Assembly (NCBI GenBank): GCA_951828385.1
Contig: OX639973.1
Span: 806,001-870,000, forward strand
Direction of reading: 5' to 3'
From: an uncultured Poribacteria bacterium
GTDB taxonomy: Bacteria; Poribacteria; WGA-4E; WGA-3G
Length of the DNA stretch: 64,000 nt
In this document: positions 34,816 to 44,295 of the stretch, in pieces
How the letters are laid out: every line of letters starts with the position of its first letter
How positions within the stretch are numbered: position 1 is the stretch's first letter
Notes under the pieces: generated by a model
Seen by the model: the letters and a program-made list of their open reading frames with translations, nothing else
Databases searched by the model: none
What the model was told of the DNA's origin: nothing
Made by a program: the position numbers and the translations under genes

Positions 34816-35802
34816 CTAAGCTGGTGGTGCGATGAGGCGGACAAACGAACGCGAGACCTCGTCCAATTCATCCCGCACTGCTGCATCAAGTTCCCAACCG
34901 ACACCGCCGAGTGTATCGTCGAGTTGTTCAATTGTATCGCTGCCACTGATTGCAATTGTGACCTCTGGATGCGACAACACCCACGCGACAGCGAGTTGTG
35001 CAAGCGTTTTTCCCAACTCCGCTGCGAGTCGCTTGAGCGTTGTTATTACCTGTCCGGTTGCGCCACTCATCCGTTGCGCGAACTCATCTCGGAGGCGTGT
35101 TCCCCATAAAGTACCTTCGGGAGGTGGTTCATCTGGTGAGTAGACCCCGCTCAATAAGCCGACAGCTAATGGACTATAACACATCACACCCAATCCTTCC
35201 TCACGCACCAAGCCGAACATCTCGGTCTCCAAATCTCGGTTTAGCAGGTTATACATATTCTGGATACACATGTAAGGGGTTGCGTTAATTCTATCAGCGA
35301 TCCAGAGAGCTTTACATGCCTGCCATGCTTGATGATTACAGCAGCCGATATAGCGTACCTTACCCGAACGTACCAGATCGTCCATTGCGCGAACGGTTTC
35401 TTCTTGCGGTGTCGTTTCATCAGGCGCGTGGATAAGATAGACATCAATATGGTCGGTGTTCAGGCGTGATAAGGAGCGTTCCACCTCGCGCATAATATGG
35501 TAGCGCGACAAACCGGCATCATTTGGACCTGGACCGATTTGGCTGAAGACCTTTGAGGTAATCACCACATCGTCCCGTTTGCCTTGAATCGCTTTACCGA
35601 GTACGACCTCTGAGCGACCGATGTTGGCACGATCGTCCATAGGTCCATAGATGTTGGCGCAATCAATGAGGTTGATGCCGGAGTCAATGGCATGCTCAAT
35701 TAACCGTTGGGCGGCAGCTTCGTCGCCTTGTCCTCTGAATCCTAAGCCTAAAGCGAGTGGACTTACTTTAACGCCTGCTTTTCCAAAATTGACATATTCC
35801 AT
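34816..35802 (-). CDS. aldo/keto reductase
   Basis: A 328-residue NADPH-dependent TIM-barrel oxidoreductase. The catalytic tetrad is Asp47, Tyr52, Lys84 and His125 (in IDCANIYG, ITSK and LIHAPD). The C-terminal cofactor segment TIAISGSDTIEQLDD replaces the usual IPGxxxxxQ wording. The branch resembles L-galactose dehydrogenase- and YajO/Tas-like reductases. The substrate is not evident. It stands alone, downstream of nothing on its strand except rluD, with about 100 bases between. Confidence 0.9.
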   Translation of the reverse strand: MEYVNFGKAGVKVSPLALGLGFRGQGDEAAAQRLIEHAIDSGINLIDCANIYGPMDDRANIGRSEVVLGKAIQGKRDDVVITSKVFSQIGPGPNDAGLSRYHIMREVERSLSRLNTDHIDVYLIHAPDETTPQEETVRAMDDLVRSGKVRYIGCCNHQAWQACKALWIADRINATPYMCIQNMYNLLNRDLETEMFGLVREEGLGVMCYSPLAVGLLSGVYSPDEPPPEGTLWGTRLRDEFAQRMSGATGQVITTLKRLAAELGKTLAQLAVAWVLSHPEVTIAISGSDTIEQLDDTLGGVGWELDAAVRDELDEVSRSFVRLIAPPA

Positions 35803-35898
35803 AGATAGATTCCCTTGTTAATTGTCTGAACCAAGATTTTCAAGATTATAGTTTTAAGTGTTGGGCTTCACGTGCGTTCAACCGAAGTTGAACACCCG

Positions 35899-36870
35899 TT
35901 AATTTTGATACGTTTGCAAAGCATCTACAATCCGCTGTATATCCTTCGGCATTGGTGCTGAAAACGTTAAACTTTCACCCGTAACCGGATGTTCAAAGCC
36001 GAGCAGGCGGGCATGTAGTGCCTGACGCTTGAGCTGCGCAAGTGCCTGTTTCAACGCTGGCGTATCGGCATCGTTTAAGGCGCGTCGTTCACCGCCATAA
36101 ACAGTGTCCCCAGCGACTGGGTGCCCGATGTGTTGCAGATGGACACGGATCTGATGGAGCCGTCCGGTTTCGAGTGTGAGTTGAACGAGTGCGAATTGTG
36201 GATACCGTTCCAAAACTTCATAGTGCGTGACGGCATGCCGTCCGTCAGTTTTAACGGTGGTCATTCGTCGCCGATCGCGTCGACTTCTTGCGATTCGGGC
36301 ATCAATGGTCCCGGTAACTTCCGTTGGTGTGCCACAGACAACAGCGAGATATTGACGTGTAATGCTATGCTGCTCAAACTGTGCGGAGAGTTTCCGGTGC
36401 GCAACATCCGTTTTCGCAACAACGAGGATTCCAGACGTATCCTTGTCCAACCTGTGAACGATCCCTGGCCGCTCTACACCACCGATGCCGGATAGGTCGG
36501 TACAATGCGCCAGCAGCGCGTTGACGAGCGTGCCATCGTTTACGCCGTTCGCAGGATGAACGAGCATTCCGGCGGGTTTATTCAAAACAAGTAAATGGCT
36601 ATCCTCGTGAAGAATGTCAAGCGGAATGTGCTCAGGTGCTATAGTGTCCAGAGGTCGCGGCGGTGGTAGCGTTAAGCAGATGCGGTCGCCATCGCGAAGC
36701 AGATAACTCGGTTGTTTCGCCACCTTATCGTTGACGGTGACATCGCCATTGCGAATCAGTCGCTGCAGATAGGTTCGAGACATCTCTTGCGTCGCGCTGA
36801 TCAGAAAGCGATCTAAGCGGGTACCACGATGCTCTTTTCCGATGTGATAAACTTGGGTCTCGTCTTTCAT
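35899..36870 (-). CDS. RluD-family 23S rRNA pseudouridine synthase
   Basis: A 323-residue enzyme of the RluA/RluD family that isomerises uridines in 23S rRNA. The S4 RNA-binding domain covers about residues 15-75 (TRLDRFLI to GDRICLTLP). The catalytic domain contains HRLDKDTSG with Asp142, and the conserved LETGRLHQIRVHLQHIGHPV motif lies near 230-250. Length and order are typical for RluD (about 325). RluC is a close alternative; the S4 domain together with length favours RluD. It is a single-gene unit next to repeat-rich DNA. Confidence 0.92.
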   Translation of the reverse strand: MKDETQVYHIGKEHRGTRLDRFLISATQEMSRTYLQRLIRNGDVTVNDKVAKQPSYLLRDGDRICLTLPPPRPLDTIAPEHIPLDILHEDSHLLVLNKPAGMLVHPANGVNDGTLVNALLAHCTDLSGIGGVERPGIVHRLDKDTSGILVVAKTDVAHRKLSAQFEQHSITRQYLAVVCGTPTEVTGTIDARIARSRRDRRRMTTVKTDGRHAVTHYEVLERYPQFALVQLTLETGRLHQIRVHLQHIGHPVAGDTVYGGERRALNDADTPALKQALAQLKRQALHARLLGFEHPVTGESLTFSAPMPKDIQRIVDALQTYQN

Positions 36871-37207
36871 TTTTGTCTCTTACCCGAATCGACTCGGATA
36901 TGGATTTCAATTCTCATTATATATCTTTGCTTTGCATTTGTCAATTGCTTGATTAGTTATCAGTTGTCAGAGCAATAGTTGTCAGTTATGAGTTGTTCGT
37001 TTTCAGTAGAGAATCTCTAATTCCGAAAAATCCTAAAATTTTGAAGATAACGACTCAGACAACATCAGCGTAATTAGAAAATCCACCACATGCTGATGGC
37101 TAATGGCTGATCGTTGAATGCCTCTCTACAATTGATTTGACACTTAAGAGAAAATGTGATACTCTTTATGCATCAGGCTTTCAGATGCCCGACGACAGGG
37201 TGACACC
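36871..37207. repeat. intergenic region: CAGTT-type repeat copy and truA promoter
   Basis: TAGTTATCAGTTGTCAG and AGTTGTCAGTTATGAGTTG units run from 36954 to 37016. The inverted arm here is weak (GCTGATGGCTAATGGCTGAT at 37092). A promoter for truA lies at 37137-37165. Nothing else is supported in the gap between divergent rluD and truA. Confidence 0.6.
37137..37165 (+). promoter_or_regulatory. candidate promoter of truA
   Basis: A perfect TTGACA (37137-37142), 17 bases, then TACTCT (37160-37165) preceded by TGTGA. It lies 43 bases upstream of the truA ATG. The -10 is weak. Confidence 0.5.
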
Positions 37208-37996
37208 ATGCGGAATATCAAACTCGTGCTTGAATACGACGGTACGAACTACTACGGTTGGCAGACGCAACCGAACTTTCCAACAATCCAAGGTACAATT
37301 GAGGATGCCTTGGGAAAGTTAACAAAAACCCCGATACAAATCATCGGGGCAGGGAGGACAGATAGCGGTGTCCACGCGGCGGGACAGGTCGCGAATTTTC
37401 GGACGATCTCACAGATACCGCTCATTGCTTTTCAGAAGGGCCTCAACGCCACGTTACCACGGGATATTGTTGTCTGTTCTGCAACAGAGGTGTCCGCCGA
37501 TTTTCATGCCCGTTTCAGTGCGACAAGCCGGCGGTATCGGTACACGATCCTGAACAGAGAATACCCGAGTGCGCTTTCGCGACAGACAAGTTACTTCTGC
37601 TCGGAAGAGCTCAATGTCGCGCGAATAAACGACCTCAGTCAAATCCTGATCGGGGAAAAGGACTTCTCTTCCTTCCAAAAGACAGGGAGTGACCGCATAA
37701 ACCCTGTCTGTGAAATCTACGAGGCGGGTTGGTGGCAGAAAGCGCCATACATCTATTTTGAAATCGAAGCCGATTCGTTTCTGCGTGGTATGGTTCGTGG
37801 GATCGTCGGCACGGTCCTAACTTTTAATCGCAAGTTTTTGCTTGCAAGCGGCGCGAAAAATATGAAATATCAGGCTGCTAAAACCGAGCTTCTCCGCATT
37901 TTAGAAGCCAAAGATAGGTCTGCAGCAGGGATGTCAGTACCTGCACACGGCTTGTCGCTGATCAGCGTGCGATATAAGAACATATCAACCTTTTAA
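37208..37996 (+). CDS. truA: tRNA pseudouridine(38-40) synthase
   Basis: TruA modifies the anticodon stem-loop of many tRNAs. At 262 residues it has the two-fold pseudo-symmetric core. The catalytic Asp52 is in GAGRTDSGVHA, and FHARFSATSRRYRY (about 95-108) and SFLRGMVRGIVGTVL (about 195-210) are conserved TruA segments. Family length is 245-270. The ATG has a weak ribosome-binding site (GACAGGGTGAC). The gene is followed after 67 bases by an HD-domain gene on the same strand. Confidence 0.95.
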   Translation: MRNIKLVLEYDGTNYYGWQTQPNFPTIQGTIEDALGKLTKTPIQIIGAGRTDSGVHAAGQVANFRTISQIPLIAFQKGLNATLPRDIVVCSATEVSADFHARFSATSRRYRYTILNREYPSALSRQTSYFCSEELNVARINDLSQILIGEKDFSSFQKTGSDRINPVCEIYEAGWWQKAPYIYFEIEADSFLRGMVRGIVGTVLTFNRKFLLASGAKNMKYQAAKTELLRILEAKDRSAAGMSVPAHGLSLISVRYKNISTF

Positions 37997-38063
37997 TCCT
38001 ATAGTATATTGAACAATTCATGATATACCATCAAGTGGCGTGCTAATATGAAAAGGAGTTCTT

Positions 38064-39077
38064 ATGAACTACAGCCAAGTTTTGAATGAATTGGAAACTT
38101 TAGTCAACGAAACCTTCGCGCTTTGGGAACACAACCGTGTTGGTTTCCAATGGCGACACTATACATGGAACCACTCCATGCGTGTGCGTGCGACGAGTAT
38201 GGAACTCGGTAGACGAGAAGGCGGCGACGTGAAACTGCTTGAAGTTGCTGGCACGCTGCACGACATCACTAAACGCTATGACGGTGATTTTAAGACCGAC
38301 GCGGAAGGAAAACGCCTTTTCAGCCCGGACGGTTTATGGCTAAATGAGACGCTGACACCAGCAGGTCAGAACATCGTTACGGAACTTTACAACAAGCATA
38401 ACCTCCACGGCAAGGTCCATCACGAGTCCGGGGCAGTTATTACTGAAAATATCTTGGCGATGTACGACTTTGAACCGGATTTCGTAGAAGCTGCGACAGC
38501 TGTTGTCTTCGCACATCTAAAGCCTACGAACCTCACAGAGGAGAATTTTAAACTGCTCTACAACAGGATCGAAAATCAGATCCTCTATGATGCAGACACT
38601 ATGGATCCGAACGTCGGCTATACCGGTTTTTTCCGAAACATTCACATTCACTCCTATTTCGCACTCCAACGGGGAAGTTTCGATTTAGAGGATTATGTGC
38701 GGAACCTGCCGCGCTGGATTAACTCGAAGCAGGAATTCGTTGACAAACTTCTAACTGAATCTTCTCGTGAGCTTGCCCAAGGGCGACAGGACAGAAATCA
38801 GCAGCTTTTCTTGCAAATGGTAGACGAATTAGACGATATGGAGATCAATCGGAAATACGGGCTGCTCGGTATCATCGAATATTTCGTGAGCGTAACCGAG
38901 GATCCGCACTTCCTGAACCAACTTGACCACCTGACAAATGAGTGGCTACCGAAGCGGAAACAGTGGTTGGCTGAAGAGGAGAAAGACGCATCGGCACGTG
39001 ACCGCGCCCAAGGGGCTATTGATCGGGTTGACGATTTCTTGACGCTAATGGCCCGCGAAAGCAGGGGAGAAATTTAA
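38064..39077 (+). CDS. HD-domain hydrolase
   Basis: A 337-residue cytoplasmic protein with an HD metal-dependent phosphohydrolase core: His37 (NHSMRVRATSMELG), the HD pair at 66-67 (AGTLHDITKRYD), and a later His-Glu segment, HGKVHHESGAVITENIL. The remaining C-terminal half is helical and unrecognised. HD proteins hydrolyse nucleotides or phosphoesters; YqeK-type dinucleotide hydrolases share the pattern but are shorter. AAAAGGAG precedes the ATG. It is followed 30 bases later by a PhyH gene and may be co-transcribed with it. Confidence 0.75.
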   Translation: MNYSQVLNELETLVNETFALWEHNRVGFQWRHYTWNHSMRVRATSMELGRREGGDVKLLEVAGTLHDITKRYDGDFKTDAEGKRLFSPDGLWLNETLTPAGQNIVTELYNKHNLHGKVHHESGAVITENILAMYDFEPDFVEAATAVVFAHLKPTNLTEENFKLLYNRIENQILYDADTMDPNVGYTGFFRNIHIHSYFALQRGSFDLEDYVRNLPRWINSKQEFVDKLLTESSRELAQGRQDRNQQLFLQMVDELDDMEINRKYGLLGIIEYFVSVTEDPHFLNQLDHLTNEWLPKRKQWLAEEEKDASARDRAQGAIDRVDDFLTLMARESRGEI

Positions 39078-39106
39078 GGCGCAGCTTGCTACAAAGGAGT
39101 TTCTTT

Positions 39107-39970
39107 ATGAATAACGCAACGACAGGCGAACATAGCGATGTCGTCCAAATTCCGTATCCGCTTGACCTTTACCGTTTTGATACAGCTGCCAAAGGGATTT
39201 CCGGAGGATTTCCAGGCGTAACCGAGGCGGATATTGATTATTTTCACCAGCACGGTTATCTCGTTATTAACGACGCTTTTAGTCCTACGGAAGTTGAAGA
39301 CGCATTGGCAGGCATGGTGCATCTTATGGATGGGAAGTGCCCCGACTTCCGAGCGATCCAATTTGAGCCGTCACTCGTCAAACAGAAGGACGAGATGGAA
39401 GGCAACGACCGCCGTGATGCTATCAGGAAGATCTTCGGGTTTGTAGACTACGAACAACGTCTGAACGCGCTGGCAGCGCATTCAGGACTGCTCGGTGTGC
39501 TTGAACAGATTATGGGAGATACGCCGGAACTGTTCCAAGATATGGCACTCGTCAAACCGCCGCGCTTCGGGTCGGAAAAGCCGTGGCACCAGGATTGTGC
39601 CTATTTTAACCTACCAGAGGGTACAACGGTTGTCGGTGTATGGGTTGCGTTAGATAAAGCGACCCCTGAAAATGGGTGCATGCACATCATTCCGGGTTCA
39701 CATATCGAAGGACCGATGATCCATTTCAAACGTCGAGATTGGCAGATTTGCGATACGGATGTACCCGTTGGACGTGATACGATGGTGCCGCTGAAGCCCG
39801 GTGGCTGTCTTTTCTGGCACGGGTTGACGCATCACGGGAGTCCTGTGAACCAATCTGAGCAGCGGCGGCGTGCGCTACAGTTCCATTACAAACCGGCGAG
39901 TGCTGTCGAAGTTACAACACAGGAACGTTTGGCGGTTTATGGCAGTGACGGGAAAGATGTGGATTGCTGA
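39107..39970 (+). CDS. phytanoyl-CoA dioxygenase (PhyH)-like Fe(II)/2OG oxygenase
   Basis: A 287-residue oxygenase, shorter than the PhyH protein at 32952 and close to the classical PhyH size. The N-terminal helix is YFHQHGYLVINDAFSP. The iron ligands are in KPWHQDCAYF and FWHGLTHHGSPVN, and the later RRRALQFHY carries the 2-oxoglutarate-binding Arg. AAAGGAG lies just before the ATG; an in-frame TTG seven codons upstream is not used because it precedes this site. The substrate is unknown. The two PhyH proteins in the window are not adjacent duplicates. Confidence 0.88.
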   Translation: MNNATTGEHSDVVQIPYPLDLYRFDTAAKGISGGFPGVTEADIDYFHQHGYLVINDAFSPTEVEDALAGMVHLMDGKCPDFRAIQFEPSLVKQKDEMEGNDRRDAIRKIFGFVDYEQRLNALAAHSGLLGVLEQIMGDTPELFQDMALVKPPRFGSEKPWHQDCAYFNLPEGTTVVGVWVALDKATPENGCMHIIPGSHIEGPMIHFKRRDWQICDTDVPVGRDTMVPLKPGGCLFWHGLTHHGSPVNQSEQRRRALQFHYKPASAVEVTTQERLAVYGSDGKDVDC

Positions 39971-39973
39971 GTA

Positions 39974-40092
39974 TTAGTTATCGGTTATCGGTTATCAGTT
40001 TTCAGTTAAGATTCTGTAACAATCTATCCAAACTTGGAGTCCTCGTAGGAAGTCGTAAATTATTACAGAGTCGCTCTTGAACTGAAAACTGA
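39974..40092. repeat. dispersed CAGTT-type inverted repeat, copy with both arms
   Basis: TTAGTTATCGGTTATCGG and TTATCAGTTTTCAGTTAAGA (39974-40010) face TCTTGAACTGAAAACTGA (40075-40092). The arms are reverse complements over most of their length with about 65 bases between, making this one of the best examples of the family. Confidence 0.7.
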
Positions 40093-40178
40093 CACCTATT
40101 GAGGCAGTTGCGGATTCTGCAAACACCACATACTGTTCTTGTCCGAGAACCGATAGCCGAGGTCCGACAATCATCACG

Positions 40179-41231
40179 CTACTTTTTCTCTTCTGGAAAC
40201 GGGGCACGGATATCGTAACGCCCTTCAACAAACACCGGTAGTTTACCGCCTTCAACCAATAGGTCGAGCGGGTTCGGCCGCGTTGTTAAGGGGAAGGTTA
40301 CTACGTCCTGTATGCGCAACGATTCGTAAATCGCCATGAGGATCTCGATCGTGCAAAGCCCGTGTTTGCCAGCGTTGCGGTGTTCATCAACATCGCCTTC
40401 GATCCAGGCTAACATCTCAGTAAACTGATTCGGTTCGCTTTGGCGGGGTTTGACAGTCTGCCATCCAGCGGCTTTGCTATTCAAGAGTTCGATCGTGCCA
40501 TCGCCACCACGGCGCAGCTGCCCATCATCCCCATAAACTGCATCGCCTCGGAGTCCGGGTTCTGGCAAATCGCTTTCGTAGATACCGCGGATCCCACCAT
40601 CAAAACAGATTTCTGCCATACAGAGGTCTTCGGTTCTCACACGGCGTTCCCAACGGTCAGTTTTCCGTGCTGCCTGACCAATAAGCCATAACGGATCTGG
40701 ATCACCGAGGATAAAACGCATTTCGTCAACTTCGTGCGTTCCACGGTTCAGCAATCCGTGTCCGTCGCGACGGAGCATGGCTTGCGGTTGGCCGATTGCG
40801 CCCTCTTGGATGAGTCGGCGTGCCTCGCAGTTCTGTGGACTGAACCGGCGTTGGTGTCCGACAACCAATTTCACGTCGTTCTTCTCACAAGCCTCCATCA
40901 TGTCTTGTGCGTCGCCGACAGAAGCCGCCATCGGTTTCTCGGTAATAACACCCAAGACCCCGTTTTCAGCGGCGGCGATTGTTGGTTCGGCGCGAACGCT
41001 CTGCCATGTGGTGATACTAACGATGTCTAAATTCTCTTTCTCACACATTTCACCGAAATCGGTATAGTGGGTTGGGAGTGCGAATTCTTCAGCGAATTTC
41101 GCGGCGGATGCTTCACTGATGTCGGAAGCGGTGACCACTTCGGCACGCCCTGTATTGGTCCAATTATTTGCGTGTGAACGTCCCATGCCGCCACATCCAA
41201 TAATTCCGACACGATATGTTTTGTCTGCCAT
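40179..41231 (-). CDS. Gfo/Idh/MocA-family oxidoreductase
   Basis: A 350-residue NAD(P)-dependent dehydrogenase of sugars or inositols. The Rossmann start is YRVGIIGCGGMGRSHANN with GCGGMG at 12-17. The conserved EKPMA segment (Lys of the active site, about 97-101) is followed by the C-terminal alpha/beta dimer domain. The substrate is unknown. The family is often expanded together with enolase-superfamily and hydroxyacid dehydrogenase genes in bacteria that degrade host or algal glycans. It is convergent with the PhyH gene. Confidence 0.92.
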   Translation of the reverse strand: MADKTYRVGIIGCGGMGRSHANNWTNTGRAEVVTASDISEASAAKFAEEFALPTHYTDFGEMCEKENLDIVSITTWQSVRAEPTIAAAENGVLGVITEKPMAASVGDAQDMMEACEKNDVKLVVGHQRRFSPQNCEARRLIQEGAIGQPQAMLRRDGHGLLNRGTHEVDEMRFILGDPDPLWLIGQAARKTDRWERRVRTEDLCMAEICFDGGIRGIYESDLPEPGLRGDAVYGDDGQLRRGGDGTIELLNSKAAGWQTVKPRQSEPNQFTEMLAWIEGDVDEHRNAGKHGLCTIEILMAIYESLRIQDVVTFPLTTRPNPLDLLVEGGKLPVFVEGRYDIRAPFPEEKK

Positions 41232-41584
41232 CTGTTTTACCTTTTTATAGTTTTCAGTTATCGGTTATTAGTTTTCAGTTAAGAAGGCACTTTTTAACAA
41301 TTCAGCACTTCTTGGCGTAAACCAAGGGCGGCTGGCTTGTTAGAGAAGGGTTTCTTAACCGAGAATTTCCATCTACCATGGGGCACATATTATCAGAAAC
41401 TGCGCGTCCCTACAAGTAAATTCTGCGAAAGAGCGATAACATGTGTCTATTTTGACACAATTCTTTAAACCCAAAACCCTTGTAACACGGTAGTTTGTAA
41501 CAGGTACCCAATTGGCATCGTTTATGCTATAGAGAGAGTAAAATCTCTATATCCCGTGACGAAGATTTGTGAAGGAGACAGAAA
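41232..41584. other. intergenic region with a CAGTT-type repeat
   Basis: A divergent gap between the Gfo/Idh/MocA gene and murA. A repeat copy (TAGTTTTCAGTTATCGG, TTATTAGTTTTCAGTT) lies at 41249-41284. The rest is AT-rich and probably holds both promoters, but I cannot place a convincing -35/-10 pair. Confidence 0.5.
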
Positions 41585-42850
41585 ATGGAAAAATTAATAA
41601 TCAAAGGCGGAACCAGACTTGAAGGGACAATCCCGGTCAGTGGTTGTAAAAACGCGGTTCTTCCGATCGCGGTTGCTGCTGCGATTCTCGGTGACGGTGT
41701 CAGTGTGCTACATAACGTGCCGAACTTAACAGACGTAATGACCCTTCGCGCTGTGTTGGAAGGGTTGGGTGCTACAATAAAATTTAAAAATTCAACACTC
41801 TATATTGAACCGATAAACCACTTGGAATATGAAGCGCCTTACGAACTCGTGCGAAAAATGCGAGCCTCCATCTATGTTCTGGGGCCTCTCGTTGCCAAGC
41901 TTGGAAAAGCAAAAGTATCGTTTCCGGGCGGCTGCGCGATCGGTCCGCGTCCGATTGACTTGCACATCCGCGGCTTGGAGCATCTGGGTGCGGAAGTGAT
42001 AGTAGAAAAGGGGTACATATACGCGCAAGCGGAGCGACTCATCGGTACAGAGATGTATCTTACCGGTCAACACGGACCGAGTGTCGGTGCGACAGCGAAT
42101 GTAATGATGGCTGCTACGTTGGCACAAGGGACAACCGTCATCCGTGGTGCAGCCTGTGAACCGCATATTTCTGATCTTGCTCGTTTCCTGAAGGCAATGG
42201 GGGCAGATATTGAGGGTATCGGTACATCCGTTCTAACGATTCGTGGGGTCAAACAGCTCCGTGGGACTGAACATACCGTCATCTCTGACGACATTGAGGC
42301 GGGCACTTTTATTGTTGCAGGTGCGATTACCAGAGGCGACGTTTATGTTGAGGGGATTACTCAGCAACAAATTCCGGCGATTTCGGAGAAAATCGTTGCG
42401 GCAGGCGTTGAATTAGATTGGGATGATACCGGCGTTCGGGTCACAACACCGCGCGAGATAAGAGGCATTGATGTCTCTACGGCTCCATTTCCGGGTTTCC
42501 CGACGGATATGCAAGCGCAAATCATGGGCATGCTTTGTTTGGCATCGGGAACGAGTATTATCAACGAAAATGTTCACACAGACCGGTTTATCCATGCTGC
42601 GGAACTCAATCGGATGGGTGCGGATATTATGCTTGATGGTGGCAAAGCGATTATCAATGGTGTGCCGAATTTCAGTGGCGCGCCTGTAATGGCTTCCGAT
42701 TTACGTGCTGGCGCGGTATTGGTTGCGGCTGGGCTGGCAGCCTCAGGTGAGACTATCGTTTCACGGGTCTATCATATTGACCGTGGGTACGAGTCTATTG
42801 AGAAAAAACTGAATAACGTCGGTGCGAATATTACGAGGGTCAGCGACTGA
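41585..42850 (+). CDS. murA: UDP-N-acetylglucosamine 1-carboxyvinyltransferase
   Basis: MurA catalyses the first committed step of peptidoglycan synthesis, adding enolpyruvyl to UDP-GlcNAc. At 421 residues it has the family length. Lys22-Asn23 (SGCKNAVLP) bind phosphoenolpyruvate, and Cys117 in FPGGCAIGPRPIDLHI is the fosfomycin-reactive cysteine. The C-terminal Arg is in SRVYHIDRGYE. GAAGGAGAC precedes the ATG. The next gene, hisD, follows after about 95 bases on the same strand, an association seen in several Gram-negative bacteria. Confidence 0.97.
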   Translation: MEKLIIKGGTRLEGTIPVSGCKNAVLPIAVAAAILGDGVSVLHNVPNLTDVMTLRAVLEGLGATIKFKNSTLYIEPINHLEYEAPYELVRKMRASIYVLGPLVAKLGKAKVSFPGGCAIGPRPIDLHIRGLEHLGAEVIVEKGYIYAQAERLIGTEMYLTGQHGPSVGATANVMMAATLAQGTTVIRGAACEPHISDLARFLKAMGADIEGIGTSVLTIRGVKQLRGTEHTVISDDIEAGTFIVAGAITRGDVYVEGITQQQIPAISEKIVAAGVELDWDDTGVRVTTPREIRGIDVSTAPFPGFPTDMQAQIMGMLCLASGTSIINENVHTDRFIHAAELNRMGADIMLDGGKAIINGVPNFSGAPVMASDLRAGAVLVAAGLAASGETIVSRVYHIDRGYESIEKKLNNVGANITRVSD

Positions 42851-42946
42851 ATGAACTGTCCTGCCTAAACTTAGAGGCCAATCTACTCACACAAAGATGT
42901 TTAATCTTGTTCTTCCTTGCCAGGGGAAAGGAATGGTTATTCACGA

Positions 42947-44245
42947 ATGCTACGAATTGTTGAAACCCATACCACAGAGGCTGATACTTTCCTCTCAAAG
43001 TTGAAAGCACGCGGTAAATTGGAAGATGAAAGTATCTTGAAAACAGTCAATCGCACTTTGAGCGATGTGCAGGCCGAAGGCGATAAAGCTGTTGTGCGAT
43101 ATACTCGTAAGTTAGATGCTCCCCGTATCACCGTTAAAGAGCTGAAGGTATCAAGAGAAGAAATTGGGAACGCCTATTTAGAAGTCACCGACGAATATAT
43201 TGCGGCGATTACACACGCCCGAACCAACATTGAACGATTTCACGAAAAGCAGCTGCGGACTTCGTGGATGTCAACAGAGGCAAATGGCGTAGTGCTTGGG
43301 CAGTTGATTCGTCCATTGAAGCGCATCGGGGTTTGTGTACCATCTGTTAGCCAGCTTTTGGTATCTTCTTTATTGATGGCCGTGCTTCCAGCTACAGTCG
43401 CTGGTGTGAAAGAGATAGTTGTCTGTACTGCGCCAATGCGCAACCGGAATATTAATCCGTATATGCTCGTTGCTGCAGCGGAATGCGGCATTCAAGAAAT
43501 CTACAAATGTGGCGGTGCACAAGCCGTAGCAGCGATGGCGTATGGGACTGATACTATTCCGCCTGTCGATAAAATTGTTGGTCCTGGGAATCTCTATGTA
43601 CAATTTGCGAAAAAAGAGGTTTATGGACATGTTGACATAGACAAATTGGCGGGTCCAAGCGAAATTCTTGTTATCGCTGATAGCACAGCTGACCCAGATT
43701 ATGTCGCTGCCGATCTCATCTCACAAGCGGAACATGGCCCCGAGTGTGCTGCGATCCTTGTTACCTCCTCATTGGGTTTCGCTGAACAAGTCAAAACAGC
43801 TATTGAGGTACAAGGTAAATCCTTACCTCGCCACGATCTTCTGACAGAAGCGTTTAAAAACTACGGTGTTGCTTTTGTCACTTCCACTATTGCTGAAGCT
43901 GTAGCGGTCGCCAATGAAATTGCCCCGGAACACCTCGAACTCCACGTAGAGAATCCTATGGACTGGCTTGGAGATGTCGAAAATGCCGGAGCTATCTTTG
44001 TCGGGCCTTATTCTCCAGAAGCGGTTGGAGATTATATTGCCGGGCCCAACGCAATTCTACCCACTGGTACCGCTCCACGCTACGCCTCGCCCCTAAACAT
44101 TGACGATTTTCTCAAGAAAACAAGCCTTGTCTCTTACACCAAGACTGCTTTAGCGAAAGTCACACCGTCAGTTGTCAAACTGGCAGAAGTAGAAGGACTT
44201 GAAGGACACGCTGCCGCCATGAAAATCCGATTTGAGGAAGATTAG
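42947..44245 (+). CDS. hisD: histidinol dehydrogenase
   Basis: HisD oxidises L-histidinol to histidine in two NAD-dependent steps. The 432 residues include KRIGVCVPS, KCGGAQAVAAMAYGT, the Zn-site region DKLAGPSEILVIAD and DLISQAEHGPEC, and the catalytic Glu-His in EIAPEHLELHVEN. All are canonical. The ATG at 42947 is preferred over a TTG ten codons upstream because the protein then starts MLRIVETHTTEAD. Other his genes are absent from the window, so the gene is detached from an operon. A DUF1028 gene follows. Confidence 0.95.
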   Translation: MLRIVETHTTEADTFLSKLKARGKLEDESILKTVNRTLSDVQAEGDKAVVRYTRKLDAPRITVKELKVSREEIGNAYLEVTDEYIAAITHARTNIERFHEKQLRTSWMSTEANGVVLGQLIRPLKRIGVCVPSVSQLLVSSLLMAVLPATVAGVKEIVVCTAPMRNRNINPYMLVAAAECGIQEIYKCGGAQAVAAMAYGTDTIPPVDKIVGPGNLYVQFAKKEVYGHVDIDKLAGPSEILVIADSTADPDYVAADLISQAEHGPECAAILVTSSLGFAEQVKTAIEVQGKSLPRHDLLTEAFKNYGVAFVTSTIAEAVAVANEIAPEHLELHVENPMDWLGDVENAGAIFVGPYSPEAVGDYIAGPNAILPTGTAPRYASPLNIDDFLKKTSLVSYTKTALAKVTPSVVKLAEVEGLEGHAAAMKIRFEED

Positions 44246-44295
44246 GCGATTACAAATAGCGCCTACCGGGCCTGGAGATTTAGGAAACACAGGAA